Shown here: in pieces, positions 27,789 through 40,100 of the stretch
Numbering within the stretch: position 1 is the stretch's first letter
How the letters are laid out: each line of letters opens with the position of its first letter
From: Bacteriovoracaceae bacterium
GTDB taxonomy: Bacteria; Bdellovibrionota; Bacteriovoracia; Bacteriovoracales; Bacteriovoracaceae
NCBI GenBank assembly: GCA_003245675.1
Contig: QKCN01000084.1
Span: forward strand, 1-64,000
Direction: 5' to 3'
Length of the DNA: 64,000 bases
The notes under the pieces: model-generated
What the model saw: the letters and a program-made list of their open reading frames with translations, nothing else
Database searches by the model: none
What the model was told of the DNA's origin: nothing
Made by a program: the position numbers and the translations under genes

Positions 27789-28406
27789 CTACACCAACCT
27801 TTTCAACAATGTTTCCAAAGCTGCTTTTTCGATAACAAGGTTTTCGAATTTTACTGCTTCATACACACTAAATCCCTCAACACCCATTGCTTTAGCGCGA
27901 GCGATATTCTTTGTTGCTCTAATAACAAGAGCATTTTTGTCTTCAGCAACAAGCAAAGCTGGCAAAAGATTTTTTCCGCTCAACGCATTGAACATCTCTT
28001 TTGTTTTCCCTGTTGTTTCAAATTTTTCAACAACAGTTAATTTTCCACTTTGAAGCTTGTCTGCAATGATAGCTTGGATAGCTTTTTTCATTACAGTTTT
28101 GTTTACTTTTTGTTCATAGTTTCTAGGCTTTGGTCCGTGTGCGCGTCCACCGCCAACCATAAGAGCTGAACGATTAGAACCTTGACGAGCATTACCAGTA
28201 CCTTTTTGTTTGAAAGGCTTCTTTCCGCCGCCACTCACTTCAGACTTTGTCTTTGTACAAGCATTACCTTGACGACGACCAGCTAAAGTAGCTTTAACAA
28301 CTTGATGAACAACAGGAACATTAATTTCCTCAGCGCCTAAGCGAATATCGGTGTTCAGAGTTCCACTTTTTTCGAATTTTGAATTTAATACAGCTATTTC
28401 ACTCAT
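27789..28406 (-). CDS. rplD: Large-subunit ribosomal protein L4
   Basis: 205 residues from the ATG at 28406 (MSEIAVLNSKFEKSGTLNTD); an upstream GTG at 28418 is less likely. The loop segment KPFKQKGTGNARQGSNRSAL and GGGRAHGPKPRNYEQKVNKT are typical. In enterobacteria L4 controls the S10 operon at its leader; no such long leader is seen here. Confidence 0.97.
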   Translation of the reverse strand: MSEIAVLNSKFEKSGTLNTDIRLGAEEINVPVVHQVVKATLAGRRQGNACTKTKSEVSGGGKKPFKQKGTGNARQGSNRSALMVGGGRAHGPKPRNYEQKVNKTVMKKAIQAIIADKLQSGKLTVVEKFETTGKTKEMFNALSGKNLLPALLVAEDKNALVIRATKNIARAKAMGVEGFSVYEAVKFENLVIEKAALETLLKRLV

Positions 28407-28421
28407 TATCCACCCCACTCA

Positions 28422-29117
28422 CTATTGAGCTTTTTTGATTGCCGTAGAAATTCTAAGGAAACCATTTTTAGCTCCAGGAACAGAACCTTTGATAAGCATA
28501 TAGCCATCTTTAAGATTTAATTCCACGACTTTAAGATTTTGAACTGTAGTTTTTTCCATTCCCATATGACCAGGCATTTTCTTTTCAGCAAAAACGCGTG
28601 CAGGAGTTGCACGGTTACCGATAGAACCAGGTCTTCTATGGAAGTGTGAACCATGTGCAGCAGGTCCACCACGGAAGTTAAACTTCTTCATAACACCTTG
28701 GAAGCCTTTACCTTTAGAGATACCTGTGATGTCTACAATTGTATCTTTATTAAAAAGGTCTAAGGAAACTTCTTTACCAAGATTTTCAGAAGAAATAGCT
28801 TCGGCGACTTTAACCTCAGAAAGACGGACGAGACTTTTTTCAATGCTTGCTTTAGCCAAGTGACCTTGCATTGGCTTATTTACCAATTTAGGTCTCTTTT
28901 CATAGTAAGCTACTTGATAAGCTTCATAGCCATCTTTGTCTTGAGTTTTTACCTGTGCAATGTAGTTAGAAATAAGCTTAACGACTGTTACAGGAACTTG
29001 GTTGCCTTCATTATCGAAGATCCTTGTCATTCCGGCTTTTACGCCAAAGAATGAAGGAAGAGCAACAGCGCCATTGGCGTCAGCTTGAACTTGATTTTCA
29101 GATGTGTTCTCTGCCAT
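28422..29117 (-). CDS. rplC: Large-subunit ribosomal protein L3
   Basis: 231 residues, with a short acidic/polar N-terminal extension of about 20 residues before the usual start (LPSFFGVKAGMTRIFDNEGN). The peptidyl-transferase-proximal loop contains GGPAAHGSHFHRRPGSIG and RVFAEKKMPGHMGMEKTTVQ. Second gene of the S10 operon. Confidence 0.98.
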   Translation of the reverse strand: MAENTSENQVQADANGAVALPSFFGVKAGMTRIFDNEGNQVPVTVVKLISNYIAQVKTQDKDGYEAYQVAYYEKRPKLVNKPMQGHLAKASIEKSLVRLSEVKVAEAISSENLGKEVSLDLFNKDTIVDITGISKGKGFQGVMKKFNFRGGPAAHGSHFHRRPGSIGNRATPARVFAEKKMPGHMGMEKTTVQNLKVVELNLKDGYMLIKGSVPGAKNGFLRISTAIKKAQ

Positions 29118-29191
29118 TTTTCCTCCACAGCATCACCCCAAAATGAGGATGCATACATGGTTAATATTGAATGTAAAGTTTTGCAACTATA

Positions 29192-29500
29192 CTAGTACTT
29201 AATTTCGATGTCAACACCAACAGACAAATCTAGCTTCATCAAGCTATCAATTGTTTGTTGAGTAGGATCAATAATGTCAACAAGACGCTTGTGAGTTCTC
29301 ATTTCGAATTGCTCACGAGAAGTCTTATAAACGTGGGGTGAACGAATCACTGTGAAACGATTGATCTCTGTAGGCATAGGGATTGGACCAGCAACTCTGG
29401 CGCCAGTATTCCTAGCTGTTTGAACGATCTCGAGGACGGACTTGTCCAAAATTTGATAATCATACGCACGCAACTTGATTCTTAACCTATTAGTTTTCAT
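29192..29500 (-). CDS. rpsJ: Small-subunit ribosomal protein S10
   Basis: 102 residues from the ATG at 29500 with TGGAG upstream; a GTG two codons earlier overlaps that site. [20 protein letters not shown] and the loop [20 protein letters not shown] are typical. S10 is also NusE, part of antitermination complexes. First gene of the S10-spc-alpha transcript. Confidence 0.98.
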   Translation of the reverse strand: MKTNRLRIKLRAYDYQILDKSVLEIVQTARNTGARVAGPIPMPTEINRFTVIRSPHVYKTSREQFEMRTHKRLVDIIDPTQQTIDSLMKLDLSVGVDIEIKY

Positions 29501-29537
29501 TAACACTCCACTTCAACATGAAATTTCAAATTATCTG

Positions 29538-29566
29538 TTATTACGGCCCAACTTTGGCTTTGGCAA
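29538..29566 (-). promoter_or_regulatory. S10 operon promoter
   Basis: On the minus strand TTGCCA (29566-29561), a 17-base spacer, then TAATAA (29543-29538). The predicted start near 29531 gives a leader of only about 30 bases before rpsJ. That is much shorter than the L4-regulated leader of Escherichia coli. Confidence 0.65.
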
Positions 29567-29623
29567 CCCTTTTTTTCAACTTTTTAATTGACTATTTTAC
29601 TTTTTTCACATTTTTTTGCTTTT

Positions 29624-31717
29624 TTAGAGAAAAATCCCTCTTTTTTCCAAAACGGCCTTCATTAAATTGCCATCCATGAGCTCATAATGTGAAAAACTCA
29701 TCGTAAAATTGGCCCTTCCTTGAGTCCGTGAGCGCAAATCGGTGCTGTAACCAAACATAGAGGCCAAAGGCACTTCTGCTTTTACAATTTCTTTTGCTGC
29801 TTTAGGCTCAATATTTAAAATACGACCACGTTTACTATTAATATCAGCAATAACATCGCCAGTGAAATCAGAAGGCGTCAAAACCTCTAATTCCATGAAG
29901 GGCTCCATAAGACCCACTCCAGCTTTGGTACATGCTTCACGGAATGCCATAGAAGCAGCAATTGCATACGCTACTTCATCTCCTTCCATATCATTCAATT
30001 CGACATTATCAATTTTGACTTTTAGACCAAGAAATGGATATCCGGCAACAGCTCCGCCAGGTATTGTATCACGAATACTTTTTTCAATCGCATGGTAAAT
30101 TTCGTCATGTGCCTTTGTTCGTTTAAAAGAAAATTCAATTGGAATATGCACCTGTTCACTTTTTTCGTGTTGTGGTTCAACAGAAAGAGAGCACTGACCA
30201 AATGAAACTTTCTCACCTAGTTCACGACGGTATGTGTTTTCAGCACTGCCTACAGACTTAACTGTTTCACGATAAGAAACTTGCGGCTTACCAACATTGA
30301 CTCCCACTTTAAAATCACGCAACAAACGATCTGCAATGATTTCTAAATGCAATTCGCCCATACCATAAATTAATAACTGTCCCGTTTCTTTATTGTTGAG
30401 ATAATTAAAAGAAGGATCTTCCAATTTTAATATATCCAATGCGGCAACAAGCTTTTCTTCATCGGCTGAAGTTTTTGCTTCAATCGCAATAGAGATCACT
30501 GTTTCCGGAAACTCCATTAAATCAAAAATAATTCGACGATGCTCAATGCACAGAGTTTCACCGGTAATCGTTTCCTTGAGTCCTGCAAACGCAACGATAT
30601 CTCCAGCGTGTGCTTCTTCTAGTTCAACTCTTTTATTCGCATGCATTTGTAAAATTTTTTGCACACGTTCTTTCTTCTGTTTAATTGGGTTGTAAACATT
30701 TTGTCCCGTTTTTACAACGCCTGAATAAATACGAAAATAAGTCAATGTCCCAACAAAAGGATCGCGCTGAATTTTAAAAGCTAAGCCACTAAACGCATCT
30801 TCAGGATCTGGATTCCGTGAAATTATTTTTTCAAAATCTTTTGCATCATGTCCCTTAATTTCGCCCCTATCTAAAGGCGAAGGAAGGTATGCATTAACAG
30901 CATCAAGTAGTGGCTGAACGCCTTTATTCTTAAAGGCTGAGCCGCACATCACGGGAATAAAAGCGTGATCAATCACGGCCGTGCGAATGGCATTTGCAAG
31001 ATGTTCTTCAGAAATGCTTTCTCCTGCAAGATAAAGTTCAGCCAGTGCATCATCAAAATCAGCAAGCACAGAGATAAGTTCTTCACGGTGCATTTCTGCT
31101 TCATCAACAAGATCTTCAGGAATTTCTTTTTCTAAAACAGTGGCACCTTGGTCACCTTCAGAAAAGAAAAGCGCCTTGCTTTTCACTAGATCAATGACTC
31201 CTTGAAATGCATCTTCCTTTCCTATTGGAATTTGAATTGCAGCAGCAGTTTTACCGAGCTTAGTTTTGATCTCTTCTACAACTTCAAAAAAGTCAGCACC
31301 AACACGGTCCATCTTGTTAATAAAAGCAATGCGAGGAACCTTGTATTTATCTGCCTGATGCCAAACTGTCTCTGACTGAGGCTCTACCCCTCCTACAGCA
31401 CAAAACACGCCTACAGCGCCATCTAAAACGCGTAACGCCCTCTCTACTTCAATGGTAAAATCGACGTGCCCAGGAGTATCGATGATATTAATAAATTTCC
31501 CTTGCCAACAACAAGTCGTCGCAGCAGAGGTAATTGTAATTCCTCTTTCTTGTTCTTGGATCATCCAATCCATAGTGGCCGTGCCATCATGGACTTCTCC
31601 AATTTTATAATTTTTTCCTGTATAAAAAAGAATTCGTTCTGTCGTTGTGGTTTTACCGGCATCAATATGGGCCATGATTCCAATATTTCGAATATCGGCC
31701 AGATTAATTTTTTTCAT
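29624..31717 (-). CDS. fusA: Elongation factor G
   Basis: 697 residues. GTPase that drives translocation. G1 [15 protein letters not shown] (16-30), switch [15 protein letters not shown] and the [16 protein letters not shown] region (here [17 protein letters not shown]) are visible. The G domain reads [20 protein letters not shown] and [12 protein letters not shown], which resembles the spirochaete/planctomycete/delta and mitochondrial EF-G subgroup more than the standard one. The Shine-Dalgarno is GGAAG. It is separated from rpsG by three terminator-like hairpins and no tuf follows it. Confidence 0.97.
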   Translation of the reverse strand: MKKINLADIRNIGIMAHIDAGKTTTTERILFYTGKNYKIGEVHDGTATMDWMIQEQERGITITSAATTCCWQGKFINIIDTPGHVDFTIEVERALRVLDGAVGVFCAVGGVEPQSETVWHQADKYKVPRIAFINKMDRVGADFFEVVEEIKTKLGKTAAAIQIPIGKEDAFQGVIDLVKSKALFFSEGDQGATVLEKEIPEDLVDEAEMHREELISVLADFDDALAELYLAGESISEEHLANAIRTAVIDHAFIPVMCGSAFKNKGVQPLLDAVNAYLPSPLDRGEIKGHDAKDFEKIISRNPDPEDAFSGLAFKIQRDPFVGTLTYFRIYSGVVKTGQNVYNPIKQKKERVQKILQMHANKRVELEEAHAGDIVAFAGLKETITGETLCIEHRRIIFDLMEFPETVISIAIEAKTSADEEKLVAALDILKLEDPSFNYLNNKETGQLLIYGMGELHLEIIADRLLRDFKVGVNVGKPQVSYRETVKSVGSAENTYRRELGEKVSFGQCSLSVEPQHEKSEQVHIPIEFSFKRTKAHDEIYHAIEKSIRDTIPGGAVAGYPFLGLKVKIDNVELNDMEGDEVAYAIAASMAFREACTKAGVGLMEPFMELEVLTPSDFTGDVIADINSKRGRILNIEPKAAKEIVKAEVPLASMFGYSTDLRSRTQGRANFTMSFSHYELMDGNLMKAVLEKRGIFL

Positions 31718-31785
31718 GAAAAAACTTCCAATTTTTTATTTGATGGTCTTAATATTTTTTAATGGAAAATGCAGTTTTAGACAAT

Positions 31786-31882
31786 AAAAAAAGGAAAGGT
31801 CTAAATGAGCTTTCCTCTTACTTAATTTAGATGAAACAAAAAAGGAAAGGTCTAAATGAGCTTTCCGCTTACTTAGTTTAGA
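31786..31882 (-). repeat. Tandem duplicated terminator-like hairpin, two 45-bp copies
   Basis: Copies at 31787-31831 and 31838-31882 (period 51) differ at only two of 45 bases. Each holds GGAAAG-N11-CTTTCC (31793-31815 and 31844-31866), followed on the minus strand by six or seven T. Both therefore look like intrinsic terminators, placed after the rpsG terminator and before fusA. Confidence 0.85.
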
Positions 31883-31889
31883 ACATAAT

Positions 31890-31920
31890 AAAAAACCCTC
31901 TGACTAGCAGAGGGTTTTTT
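31890..31920 (-). terminator. Terminator after rpsG
   Basis: Stem CCCTCTG/CAGAGGG (31896-31902, 31908-31914) with a five-base loop, flanked by six A and six T, so it works in either direction. It lies 27 bases after the rpsG stop codon. Confidence 0.92.
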
Positions 31921-31947
31921 GTATCGAACAATTTCTTTAAAAGAAAA

Positions 31948-32418
31948 TTACCACTTAAGGTGAGCAAATGCTTTATTAGCTTCTGCCATTTTGTATGTAT
32001 CTTCTCTCTTCTTAATTGCTCCGCCTCTATTATTAGCTGCATCGATGATTTCATCAGCAAGATTGCTAATCATAGAATGACCGTTACGCTCACGAGCATA
32101 ATCTCTCAACCAACGAATGGCCAAAGATTGACGACGAGCAGGACGAACTTCAACTGGCACTTGATAAGTAGCACCACCAATACGACGAGATTTAACCTCT
32201 ACCGCTGGTTTAATATTGCCAATTGCTTTACGGAATACTTTGATTCCTTCTTCGCCTGTCTTCTCTTGAACAAGATCCATTGCATCATAGAAAATCTTTT
32301 CTGCAACAGACTTCTTGCCTTGATACATAAGACAATTTACAAACTTAGTAACGAGAGTATCTCCATGAATAGGATCAGGTAATACTTCTCTAATTTCTGC
32401 TTTATGTTTTCTACTCAT
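31948..32418 (-). CDS. rpsG: Small-subunit ribosomal protein S7
   Basis: 156 residues. Primary binder of the 3' domain of 16S r[18 protein letters not shown] start (here [20 protein letters not shown]), [20 protein letters not shown] and [15 protein letters not shown] are typical. In Escherichia coli S7 represses the str operon. Here the transcript seems to end right after rpsG. Confidence 0.98.
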   Translation of the reverse strand: MSRKHKAEIREVLPDPIHGDTLVTKFVNCLMYQGKKSVAEKIFYDAMDLVQEKTGEEGIKVFRKAIGNIKPAVEVKSRRIGGATYQVPVEVRPARRQSLAIRWLRDYARERNGHSMISNLADEIIDAANNRGGAIKKREDTYKMAEANKAFAHLKW

Positions 32419-32433
32419 AACTTACCCCACTAC

Positions 32434-32808
32434 CTATTTTTTAGGTCTCTTAGCACCGTACTTAGATCTTCCTCTTCTTCTCTTATCAACGCCAGTAGTG
32501 TCTAGAGCACCACGAACAGTGTGATAACGAACACCAGGAAGGTCTTTAACCCTTCCACCTCTGATCAACACGATAGAGTGTTCTTGAAGATTATGACCTT
32601 CACCACCGATATAAGAAATTACTTCGTAACCACTGGTAAGTTTAACTTTGCATACTTTTCTCAAAGCAGAGTTAGGTTTCTTAGGTGTTGTAGTATATAC
32701 ACGTGTACAAACACCTCTTCTTTGAGGACATGCTACCAAGGCTGGGGCTTTGTTTTTGACAACTTTATCTTGACGCCCTTTCCGCACTAACTGATTAATT
32801 GTAGGCAT
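32434..32808 (-). CDS. rpsL: Small-subunit ribosomal protein S12
   Basis: 124 residues from the ATG at 32808 ([20 protein letters not shown]), with AAGGAG five bases upstream. Decoding-centre protein. The streptomycin-contact segments [13 protein letters not shown] and [13 protein letters not shown] carry the wild-type lysines. 15 bases upstream of rpsG. Confidence 0.98.
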   Translation of the reverse strand: MPTINQLVRKGRQDKVVKNKAPALVACPQRRGVCTRVYTTTPKKPNSALRKVCKVKLTSGYEVISYIGGEGHNLQEHSIVLIRGGRVKDLPGVRYHTVRGALDTTGVDKRRRGRSKYGAKRPKK

Positions 32809-32832
32809 TTGAACTCCTTCATTCACAAATCT

Positions 32833-32862
32833 ACACTGGTTTCAAATTTTAGCTACCAGTGT
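32833..32862. promoter_or_regulatory. Inverted repeat before rpsL
   Basis: Perfect 8-bp arms ACACTGGT (32833-32840) and ACCAGTGT (32855-32862) are separated by 14 bases, ending 24 bases before the rpsL start codon. The dyad overlaps the -10 region of the candidate rpsL promoter. It could be a DNA operator or, if transcription starts further upstream, an RNA hairpin for feedback control. Confidence 0.5.
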
Positions 32863-32888
32863 TTAACACATGATTTCAACTTCCACAA
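32860..32888 (-). promoter_or_regulatory. Candidate rpsL-rpsG promoter
   Basis: On the minus strand TTGTGG (32888-32883), 17-base spacer, TAAACA (32865-32860). Only a moderate match, but it lies exactly between the rpoC terminator and rpsL, where a promoter is expected. Confidence 0.4.
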
Positions 32889-32896
32889 GTACAAAC

Positions 32897-32933
32897 AAAA
32901 AAATTTATTGGCCCACACAGCACTGCGGGCCAA
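32897..32933 (-). terminator. Terminator after rpoC
   Basis: Stem TTGGCCC/GGGCCAA (32908-32914, 32927-32933) around a 12-base loop. On the minus strand it is followed by AATAAA and seven T (32903-32897). It starts 10 bases after the rpoC stop. Confidence 0.85.
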
Positions 32934-32942
32934 TACATAAAA

Positions 32943-35900
32943 TTAAAGACTTAACTCTATTCCACTGGTGTAGTCCTCGGCTGGCTCGTCGAGAACTTGA
33001 ACCTGATAGTCACGATAACGTGCCAAACCGGTTCCTGCTGGAATAAGACGTCCCATAATCACATTTTCTTTAAGTCCGCGTAATACATCGCGCTTCCCTT
33101 CAACACAAGCCTGGGTAAGGACTTTTGTTGTTTCTTGGAAAGACGCCGCAGAAATGAAAGAATCTGTACTCAAAGATGCTTTAGTAATACCAAGAAGAAC
33201 TGGGCGAGTAGTGATAGGACTTAGCCCATCTGATTCTAAACGATCATTTTCATCTCTTAGTACTGCTTTAGAAATTGAATCACCTGCAACACAAGTTGAA
33301 TCACCTGGATCAACAACTTCTACTTTTTTAAGCATCTGACTAACAATTACCTCGATGTGCTTATCATCGATTTTCACACCTTGTAGACGATAAACCTCTT
33401 GGATCTCATCAACAAGATAACGTGCTAGCTCTTTTTCTCCCAATACTCTTAGAATGTCATGTGGGTTTGGCGCACCATCCATAATCTGGTCTCCAACCCT
33501 CACGTAGTCACCTTCATTAACGGTAACAAAACGTCCTTTGGGTACTGAAATTGTTACAGACTCTGAGCCGTCTTCTGGGCGGATGATCACTTTTCTTGAC
33601 CCTCTCACCTCTGGACCAAACTCAACAATACCTGCAACGTCTGCAATTTGAGCAGCATTGGATGGTTTCCTGGCTTCGAAAAGCTCTGCAACTCGAGGAA
33701 GACCACCGGTAATATCTTTAGTTTTTGTAGTTTCTCTTTGCACTTTAGCTAGAGCAAAACCAGCATCGACTTTATCGCCTTCGTTTACAGTAATGTTCGC
33801 ATTAGCTGGAACACGATAAACAGCAAGACGGCCAGATCCTGGGATCTTAAGAGGTTCACCATTTTCATCAACAATCACGATACGTGGTTGCATAGATGTA
33901 CCATCTTTATTCTTCGCTTCAGTTACAACTTTGTGGAAGAGACCAGTTACAGCATCGGCTTGCTCAATAACGGTTTGTCCCACAATCAAATCTTCATATT
34001 TTACATAACCTGGAATCTCAGAAAGAACAGGAACAGAATAAGGATCCCATTCAATAATCTTATCCCCAACTTTTACTTCGTCACCTTCTTTAAAGAAGAT
34101 TGTTGCGCCGTAAATTGCAGGATAACGATCTTTGATATCTCCGTTATCAGCAACGATTAAAACTTCGCCAATCTTGTTCATGATAATCCAAGAACCATCT
34201 TCACGTGTTGCCACTTTGAGGTTTTCGAATTTAACATGACCAGCAGTTTTAACCTCTGTCTTATTAACTTGAGCACCTGCAGTTGCAGTACCACCGATGT
34301 GGAAGGTTCTCATGGTCAACTGTGTACCTGGCTCACCAATAGATTGAGCAGCGATAACACCGACAGTCTCACCAATGCTAACAAGATGCCCACGACCAAG
34401 GTCAGATCCGTAGCACATAGCGCAGAAGCCATATTTTTCTTCACAAGTGATTACTGAGCGGATTTTAATTTTGTCAAAACCTTCTTCTTTAATCACTGGA
34501 ACATCAGAAGCGGAGAAAACGTGATTACGCTTAAACACAACACGGCCATCACCAGAAACAAGATCATCACAAAGAACACGACCAATGATTCGTTCACCAA
34601 CAAAGTCGATAATTTCACCATTTTCAACGCGCGAAGTGATAACCATACCGTCTGCAGCGTCACAGTCATGTTGACGAATAATACCGTCTTGAGCCACGTC
34701 AACCAAACGACGAGTCAAGTATCCAGAGTTTGCTGTTTTAAGAGCAGTATCGGCAAGACCTTTACGTGCACCGTGGGTAGAAGCAAAATACTGAAGCGCA
34801 GTCAAACCTTCTCTAAAGTTAGAAGTAATAGGCGTTTCAATAATTTCACCAGATGGCTTGGCCATCAAACCACGCATACCGGCTAATTGTCTGATTTGCA
34901 CCACAGAACCACGGGCTCCGGAATCGGCCATCATAAAGATCGCATTAAATGAAGGTGCAACTTCAACATCGCCTTTATCATTTTTGAATTCAGTTTGAGA
35001 CAAACTTTCAATCAAAACTTTAGAAAGACGCTCATTGGTTTGTGCCCAAACGTCGACGGTTTTGTTATAACGTTCGCCGTTAGTAATAGAACCTTCGTTA
35101 TACTCGTTGGTAATTTGAGCGACTTCTTCATAAGCTTCATCCAAGATCGCTGCTTTTTCTTGAGGAATAACCATATCTTTGATGTTGATGGAGATCCCTG
35201 CTTTTGTTGCTTGCTCATAACCCATTTTCATAACAGCATCGGCGAGCAATACAGTGTCTTTTTCAGAACCACGCTTATAGGCTTTATCAAAAAGTTTCGC
35301 TAATTCTTTCTTGTTCAAAATCTTATTGATGTCTTCATACTTCAAGCTTCTAGGAACAATATCGTAAACGAAAGTTCTTCCCACAGAAGTATCAACCAAA
35401 CGACCTTCAATACGAACCTTAATAGGGGCTTGAAGATGAAGGTTTCCGGTATGATAAGCAAATTGTGCTTCTTCCTTACTGGAGAATACTTTTCCATATC
35501 CACGAGCAAATGGACGAATACGAGTCATGTAGTACATCCCTAACACAATGTCTTGGGAAGGCACGATGATCGGAGATCCATCTTTCGGAGAAAGGATATT
35601 GTTAGTAGACATCATCAAACAGCGAGTTTCAACCTGTGCCTCGATAGAAAGAGGAACGTGAACGGCCATTTGGTCACCGTCGAAGTCCGCGTTGAACGCA
35701 GTACATACGAGAGGGTGCAACTGAATAGCTTTACCTTCAATAAGAATTGGTTCAAAAGCCTGAATACCAAGACGGTGAAGAGTTGGAGCACGGTTAAGCA
35801 TAACTGGATGCTCTTGTACCACTTCTTCTAAAATATCCCAAACTTCTTGTCTTTGCTGATCAACCATACGCTTAGCAATTTTAATGGTTGTACAGTGACC

Positions 35901-37070
35901 ACGGTCAATTAGCTTGTTGTAGATAAAAGGTTTGAACAATTCAAGTGCCATATGTTTAGGCAAACCACATTGGTGCAAACGAAGATTTGGACCAACCACG
36001 ATCACAGAACGACCAGAGTAGTCAACACGTTTACCCAAAAGGTTTTGACGGAAACGACCTTGCTTACCACGAAGCATATCAGAAAGAGATCTCAAAGGAC
36101 GCTTATTGGCACCAGTGAACACTTTCCCACGACGACCATTATCAAAAAGAGCATCTACAGATTCTTGTAGCATTCTTTTTTCGTTGCGAACGATAATTTC
36201 AGGCGCATTCAACTCGATCAATCTTTTCAAACGATTATTACGGTTGATTACACGACGATAAAGATCATTCAAGTCAGAAGTTGCAAAACGTCCTGCCTCC
36301 AGAGGAACCAATGGACGAAGATCTGGTGGCAATACTGGAATAACATCCAGCATGAACCATTCAGGTCTATTAGTTGACTTCATCATTGATTCGACAACTT
36401 TCAAACGCTTGATGAGTTTTGCTCGGGCCAAATCTGTTGTTGCAACAGAAAGTGCACGACGCAATTCACGATTAAGGATATCAATGTCCATTTTGCTAAG
36501 AAGTTCTTTAACAACTTCTCCACCAATACCAGCTTTAAAGTTGATTTTAGCACTCTTTAGCTCTGCAAATTTTTGCTCAGAAAGGATTGTTCCAACTTCT
36601 AAGTCTTCAGTAATTCCTTCACCAACTTCTGTAACAATATACGCTTCGTTGTAAAGAATACGCTCAAGATCTTTTAGAGTCAGATCAAGCAATGCACCAA
36701 TACGAGAAGGAAGTGAACGCAAAAACCAGATATGTGCAACAGGTGTTGCAAGTTCAATATGACCACAACGCTCACGACGAACTTTAGAAAGAGTAACCTC
36801 AACGCCGCATTTTTCGCACACGACACCACGGTGTTTCATTCTTTTATATTTACCGCAAATGCACTCATAATCTTTGATTGGCCCAAAGATTTTTGCGCAA
36901 AAGAGACCGTCTCTTTCAGGCTTAAAGGTACGGTAATTGATTGTCTCAGGCTTTTTCACCTCTCCAAATGACCATTCGCGAATGGTGTCTGGAGAAGCCA
37001 TTTTTATAGAAATGGCTTCGAGACTTACAGGATCTTTTGGTTTGTCAAAAAAGTTTAATAAATCCTTCAT
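32943..37070 (-). CDS. rpoC: RNA polymerase beta-prime subunit
   Basis: 1375 residues, full length. The N-terminal zinc site is visible ([20 protein letters not shown], about 70-89). The catalytic magnesium loop [12 protein letters not shown] (about 459-470) is intact, and the second zinc site includes [16 protein letters not shown]. The trigger-loop region [16 protein letters not shown] is conserved. It follows rpoB after 39 bases and is closed by its own terminator. Confidence 0.99.
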   Translation of the reverse strand: MKDLLNFFDKPKDPVSLEAISIKMASPDTIREWSFGEVKKPETINYRTFKPERDGLFCAKIFGPIKDYECICGKYKRMKHRGVVCEKCGVEVTLSKVRRERCGHIELATPVAHIWFLRSLPSRIGALLDLTLKDLERILYNEAYIVTEVGEGITEDLEVGTILSEQKFAELKSAKINFKAGIGGEVVKELLSKMDIDILNRELRRALSVATTDLARAKLIKRLKVVESMMKSTNRPEWFMLDVIPVLPPDLRPLVPLEAGRFATSDLNDLYRRVINRNNRLKRLIELNAPEIIVRNEKRMLQESVDALFDNGRRGKVFTGANKRPLRSLSDMLRGKQGRFRQNLLGKRVDYSGRSVIVVGPNLRLHQCGLPKHMALELFKPFIYNKLIDRGHCTTIKIAKRMVDQQRQEVWDILEEVVQEHPVMLNRAPTLHRLGIQAFEPILIEGKAIQLHPLVCTAFNADFDGDQMAVHVPLSIEAQVETRCLMMSTNNILSPKDGSPIIVPSQDIVLGMYYMTRIRPFARGYGKVFSSKEEAQFAYHTGNLHLQAPIKVRIEGRLVDTSVGRTFVYDIVPRSLKYEDINKILNKKELAKLFDKAYKRGSEKDTVLLADAVMKMGYEQATKAGISINIKDMVIPQEKAAILDEAYEEVAQITNEYNEGSITNGERYNKTVDVWAQTNERLSKVLIESLSQTEFKNDKGDVEVAPSFNAIFMMADSGARGSVVQIRQLAGMRGLMAKPSGEIIETPITSNFREGLTALQYFASTHGARKGLADTALKTANSGYLTRRLVDVAQDGIIRQHDCDAADGMVITSRVENGEIIDFVGERIIGRVLCDDLVSGDGRVVFKRNHVFSASDVPVIKEEGFDKIKIRSVITCEEKYGFCAMCYGSDLGRGHLVSIGETVGVIAAQSIGEPGTQLTMRTFHIGGTATAGAQVNKTEVKTAGHVKFENLKVATREDGSWIIMNKIGEVLIVADNGDIKDRYPAIYGATIFFKEGDEVKVGDKIIEWDPYSVPVLSEIPGYVKYEDLIVGQTVIEQADAVTGLFHKVVTEAKNKDGTSMQPRIVIVDENGEPLKIPGSGRLAVYRVPANANITVNEGDKVDAGFALAKVQRETTKTKDITGGLPRVAELFEARKPSNAAQIADVAGIVEFGPEVRGSRKVIIRPEDGSESVTISVPKGRFVTVNEGDYVRVGDQIMDGAPNPHDILRVLGEKELARYLVDEIQEVYRLQGVKIDDKHIEVIVSQMLKKVEVVDPGDSTCVAGDSISKAVLRDENDRLESDGLSPITTRPVLLGITKASLSTDSFISAASFQETTKVLTQACVEGKRDVLRGLKENVIMGRLIPAGTGLARYRDYQVQVLDEPAEDYTSGIELSL

Positions 37071-37109
37071 TGAGCTACGCCCCTTTTATTTTATTAAAGC
37101 AAAAAGCTA

Positions 37110-40100
37110 TTACATAATCTCAGTTGCAGGTTCTTCTAGCTTCATATCCAAAGCAAGAGCCTGTAACTCTTTCACCAATACGTTAAAAGATTCAGGAAGA
37201 CCTGGTTCTAAAGTCATCTCACCTTTAACAATTGATTCATACATTCTTGTTCTACCAACCACATCGTCAGATTTCACAGTCAAGAATTCTTGTAATGTGT
37301 AAGCAGCTCCATATGCTTCAAGGGCCCAAACTTCCATTTCCCCAAGTCTTTGACCACCAAACTGAGCTTTACCACCAAGTGGCTGCTGAGTAACAAGTGA
37401 GTAAGGACCTGTCGAACGGGCATGTATTTTTTCATCAACAATGTGATGAAGTTTAAGAATGTACATAGATCCCACAGTAACTTCTTCAGAGAAGGCATCA
37501 CCAGTAATCCCGTTGAAAAGTGTTGTCTTTCCACTTGGATCAAGATCCGCAAGTTCAAGCATCTCTTCAATGTCTTTCTCTGATGCACCATCGAAAGCAG
37601 GAGTTGAGAAACGCACACCCGTTTTCAAGGTGGAAGCGTATTCAAGAACTTCTACATCGGATGCGGATTTAAGCCACTCGTCCATTTCTTTCAATTTATA
37701 AATTCTAGAAATGACATCACGTACTTCTTTAACTGGATAGTTTTGCTGGATCATGTACTCGAATTTTTTTCCAAGACCACGTCCTGCCCAACCAAGATGC
37801 AACTCAAGAAGTTGACCAATATTCATACGGGAAGGAACGCCTAGTGGATTCAAAACGATATCAACAGGTGTTCCATCAGCAAGATATGGCATATCTTCGG
37901 TAGGAAGAACTCGAGAGATAACCCCTTTATTACCGTGACGACCAGCGATTTTATCACCGGGCTGCATTTTTCTCTTAATCGCGACGTAAACAACAACTTT
38001 CTTGATTACACCAGGAAGGAGTTCATCACCTTTGTGAAGCTTAGCAATTTCATCATTAGCTTTAGCCTTCACTTTATTAATGCGCGCACGGACGTCAGCA
38101 AAGTATTCACTAACCTTTTCTTCCAAATCTGCTTTCACAGGAAGATATCCGATAAGATCAAAAGGAATTCTATCCAATACTTCACGAGTAATCTCTGTGC
38201 CTTTGGCAAGAAGTTCAGCTGAACCATCTTCTGAAACAAGAGCTTCGTTGATCTTTGCTCCACCAAGAATTTCTGCAATTCTCATTAGGGCAGAGTTTTT
38301 AATCGCTTTGATTTCAATTGATTCATCACGACGAACAAGCTTAGTTTCTTTCTCAATAATTGCCTTGGAACGGGCATCAAGTTCAACGCCTTCACGAGTA
38401 AACACGTGAGCATCAATAACTGTTCCATGAACGTGAGAAGTTGCACGCAAAGATGTATCTTTAACATCGCCAGCCTTATCACCGAAGATCGCTTTCAAAA
38501 GTTTTTCTTCTGGAGACAATTGAGTTTCACCCTTTGGAGTAATCTTACCAACAAGAATATCTCCAGGCTGAATAATTGCGCCTACGCGAATAATCCCTGC
38601 TTCATCAAGATCAGAAAGAGCTTCTTCACTTACGTTTGGAATATCACGAGTAATTTCTTCTTTACCAAGTTTTGTATCACGAGCTTCTACTTCAAATGAT
38701 TCAATATGAACTGAAGTAAACACGTCTTGATGAAGAAGGTTTTCATTAATCAAAACAGAGTCTTCGTAGTTGTAACCGGCCCAAGGCATGAAAGCCACCA
38801 AGCAGTTTTGCCCAAGAGCAATATCACCACGATCTGTTCCTGGACCGTCAGCAATAACTTCGCCAGCACGAACAAGGTCACCCTCTTTAACAAGAGCTCT
38901 TTGGTTGTTACAAGTATTCTGGTTAGTTCTTTGATATTTAGTTAACTTGTAAATATCAACACCTGTTTCAGAATCAGTAACTTTATTTTTTTGAATAACA
39001 ATACGACTAGAGTCTACAAAGATAACCTTTCCATCATGAGCAGCAAACAAAGATGCCCCAGAGTCACGTGCAACCTTGCGCTCAACACCTGTTCCAACAA
39101 GTGGCGCATCGGTGCGCACAACTGGCACAGCTTGTCTCATCATGTTAGACCCCATCAACGCACGGTTGGCGTCATCATGGGCCAAGAAAGGAATCAAACT
39201 CGTCGCAACTGAAATCATTTGAGATGGAGAAACGTCCATCAAGCTGACTTCTTCAGGACTAGTCAAAGCTAGTTCACCTTCTTTACGAACGGCAATAAGT
39301 TCGCCTTCAAGCTGCTCACCTTGAATATTTTCTTTGTCCGCTTGCGCGATAATTTTCCCTTCTTCTTCAAAAGCTGAAAAATAGCGAATATCTTTAGTGA
39401 TCTTTCCGCCTTCAACCATGCGGTATGGACTTTCAATAAATCCATACTCTGAAACCTTGGCATAGCTTGCCAAAGAGGTGATCAAACCAATGTTTGGTCC
39501 TTCAGGAGTTTCCACAGGGCACATTCTTCCGTAGTGAGTTCTATGAACGTCGCGAACTTCAAAGCCCGCTCTTTCACGAGTCAAACCACCGGGACCAAGT
39601 GCAGAAAGACGACGTTTATGCGTTACCTCAGAAAGAGGATTCGTTTGGTCCATAAACTGAGACAACTGAGAAGAGCCAAAGAATTCTTTTACAGCTGCTG
39701 CCACTGGTTTTTGATTAACCAAATCATGAGGCATCATTGTGTCGAGTTCTTGGATAGACATTTTTTCACGAATTGCGCGCTCCATACGAACAAGGCCTAC
39801 GCGAAATTGATTTTCTAACAACTCGCCCACAGCACGCACACGACGATTACCTAAGTGGTCAATATCATCAACGGCACCTTTTCCATTATTCAGATTTACC
39901 AAATAACGAGCGGTCATAAGAATGTCTTCGTTTTTCAACGTTGTTTCTTCCACAGGGATTTCTAAACCAAACTTATAATTGATCTTCATACGACCAACCT
40001 TAGAAAGGTCGTAACGAACAGGATCAAAGAATAAGCTATCAAACAGAGCCTGCGCAGTTTCAATTGCTGGTGGCTCTCCAGGTCTTAATCTTTCGAAAAT

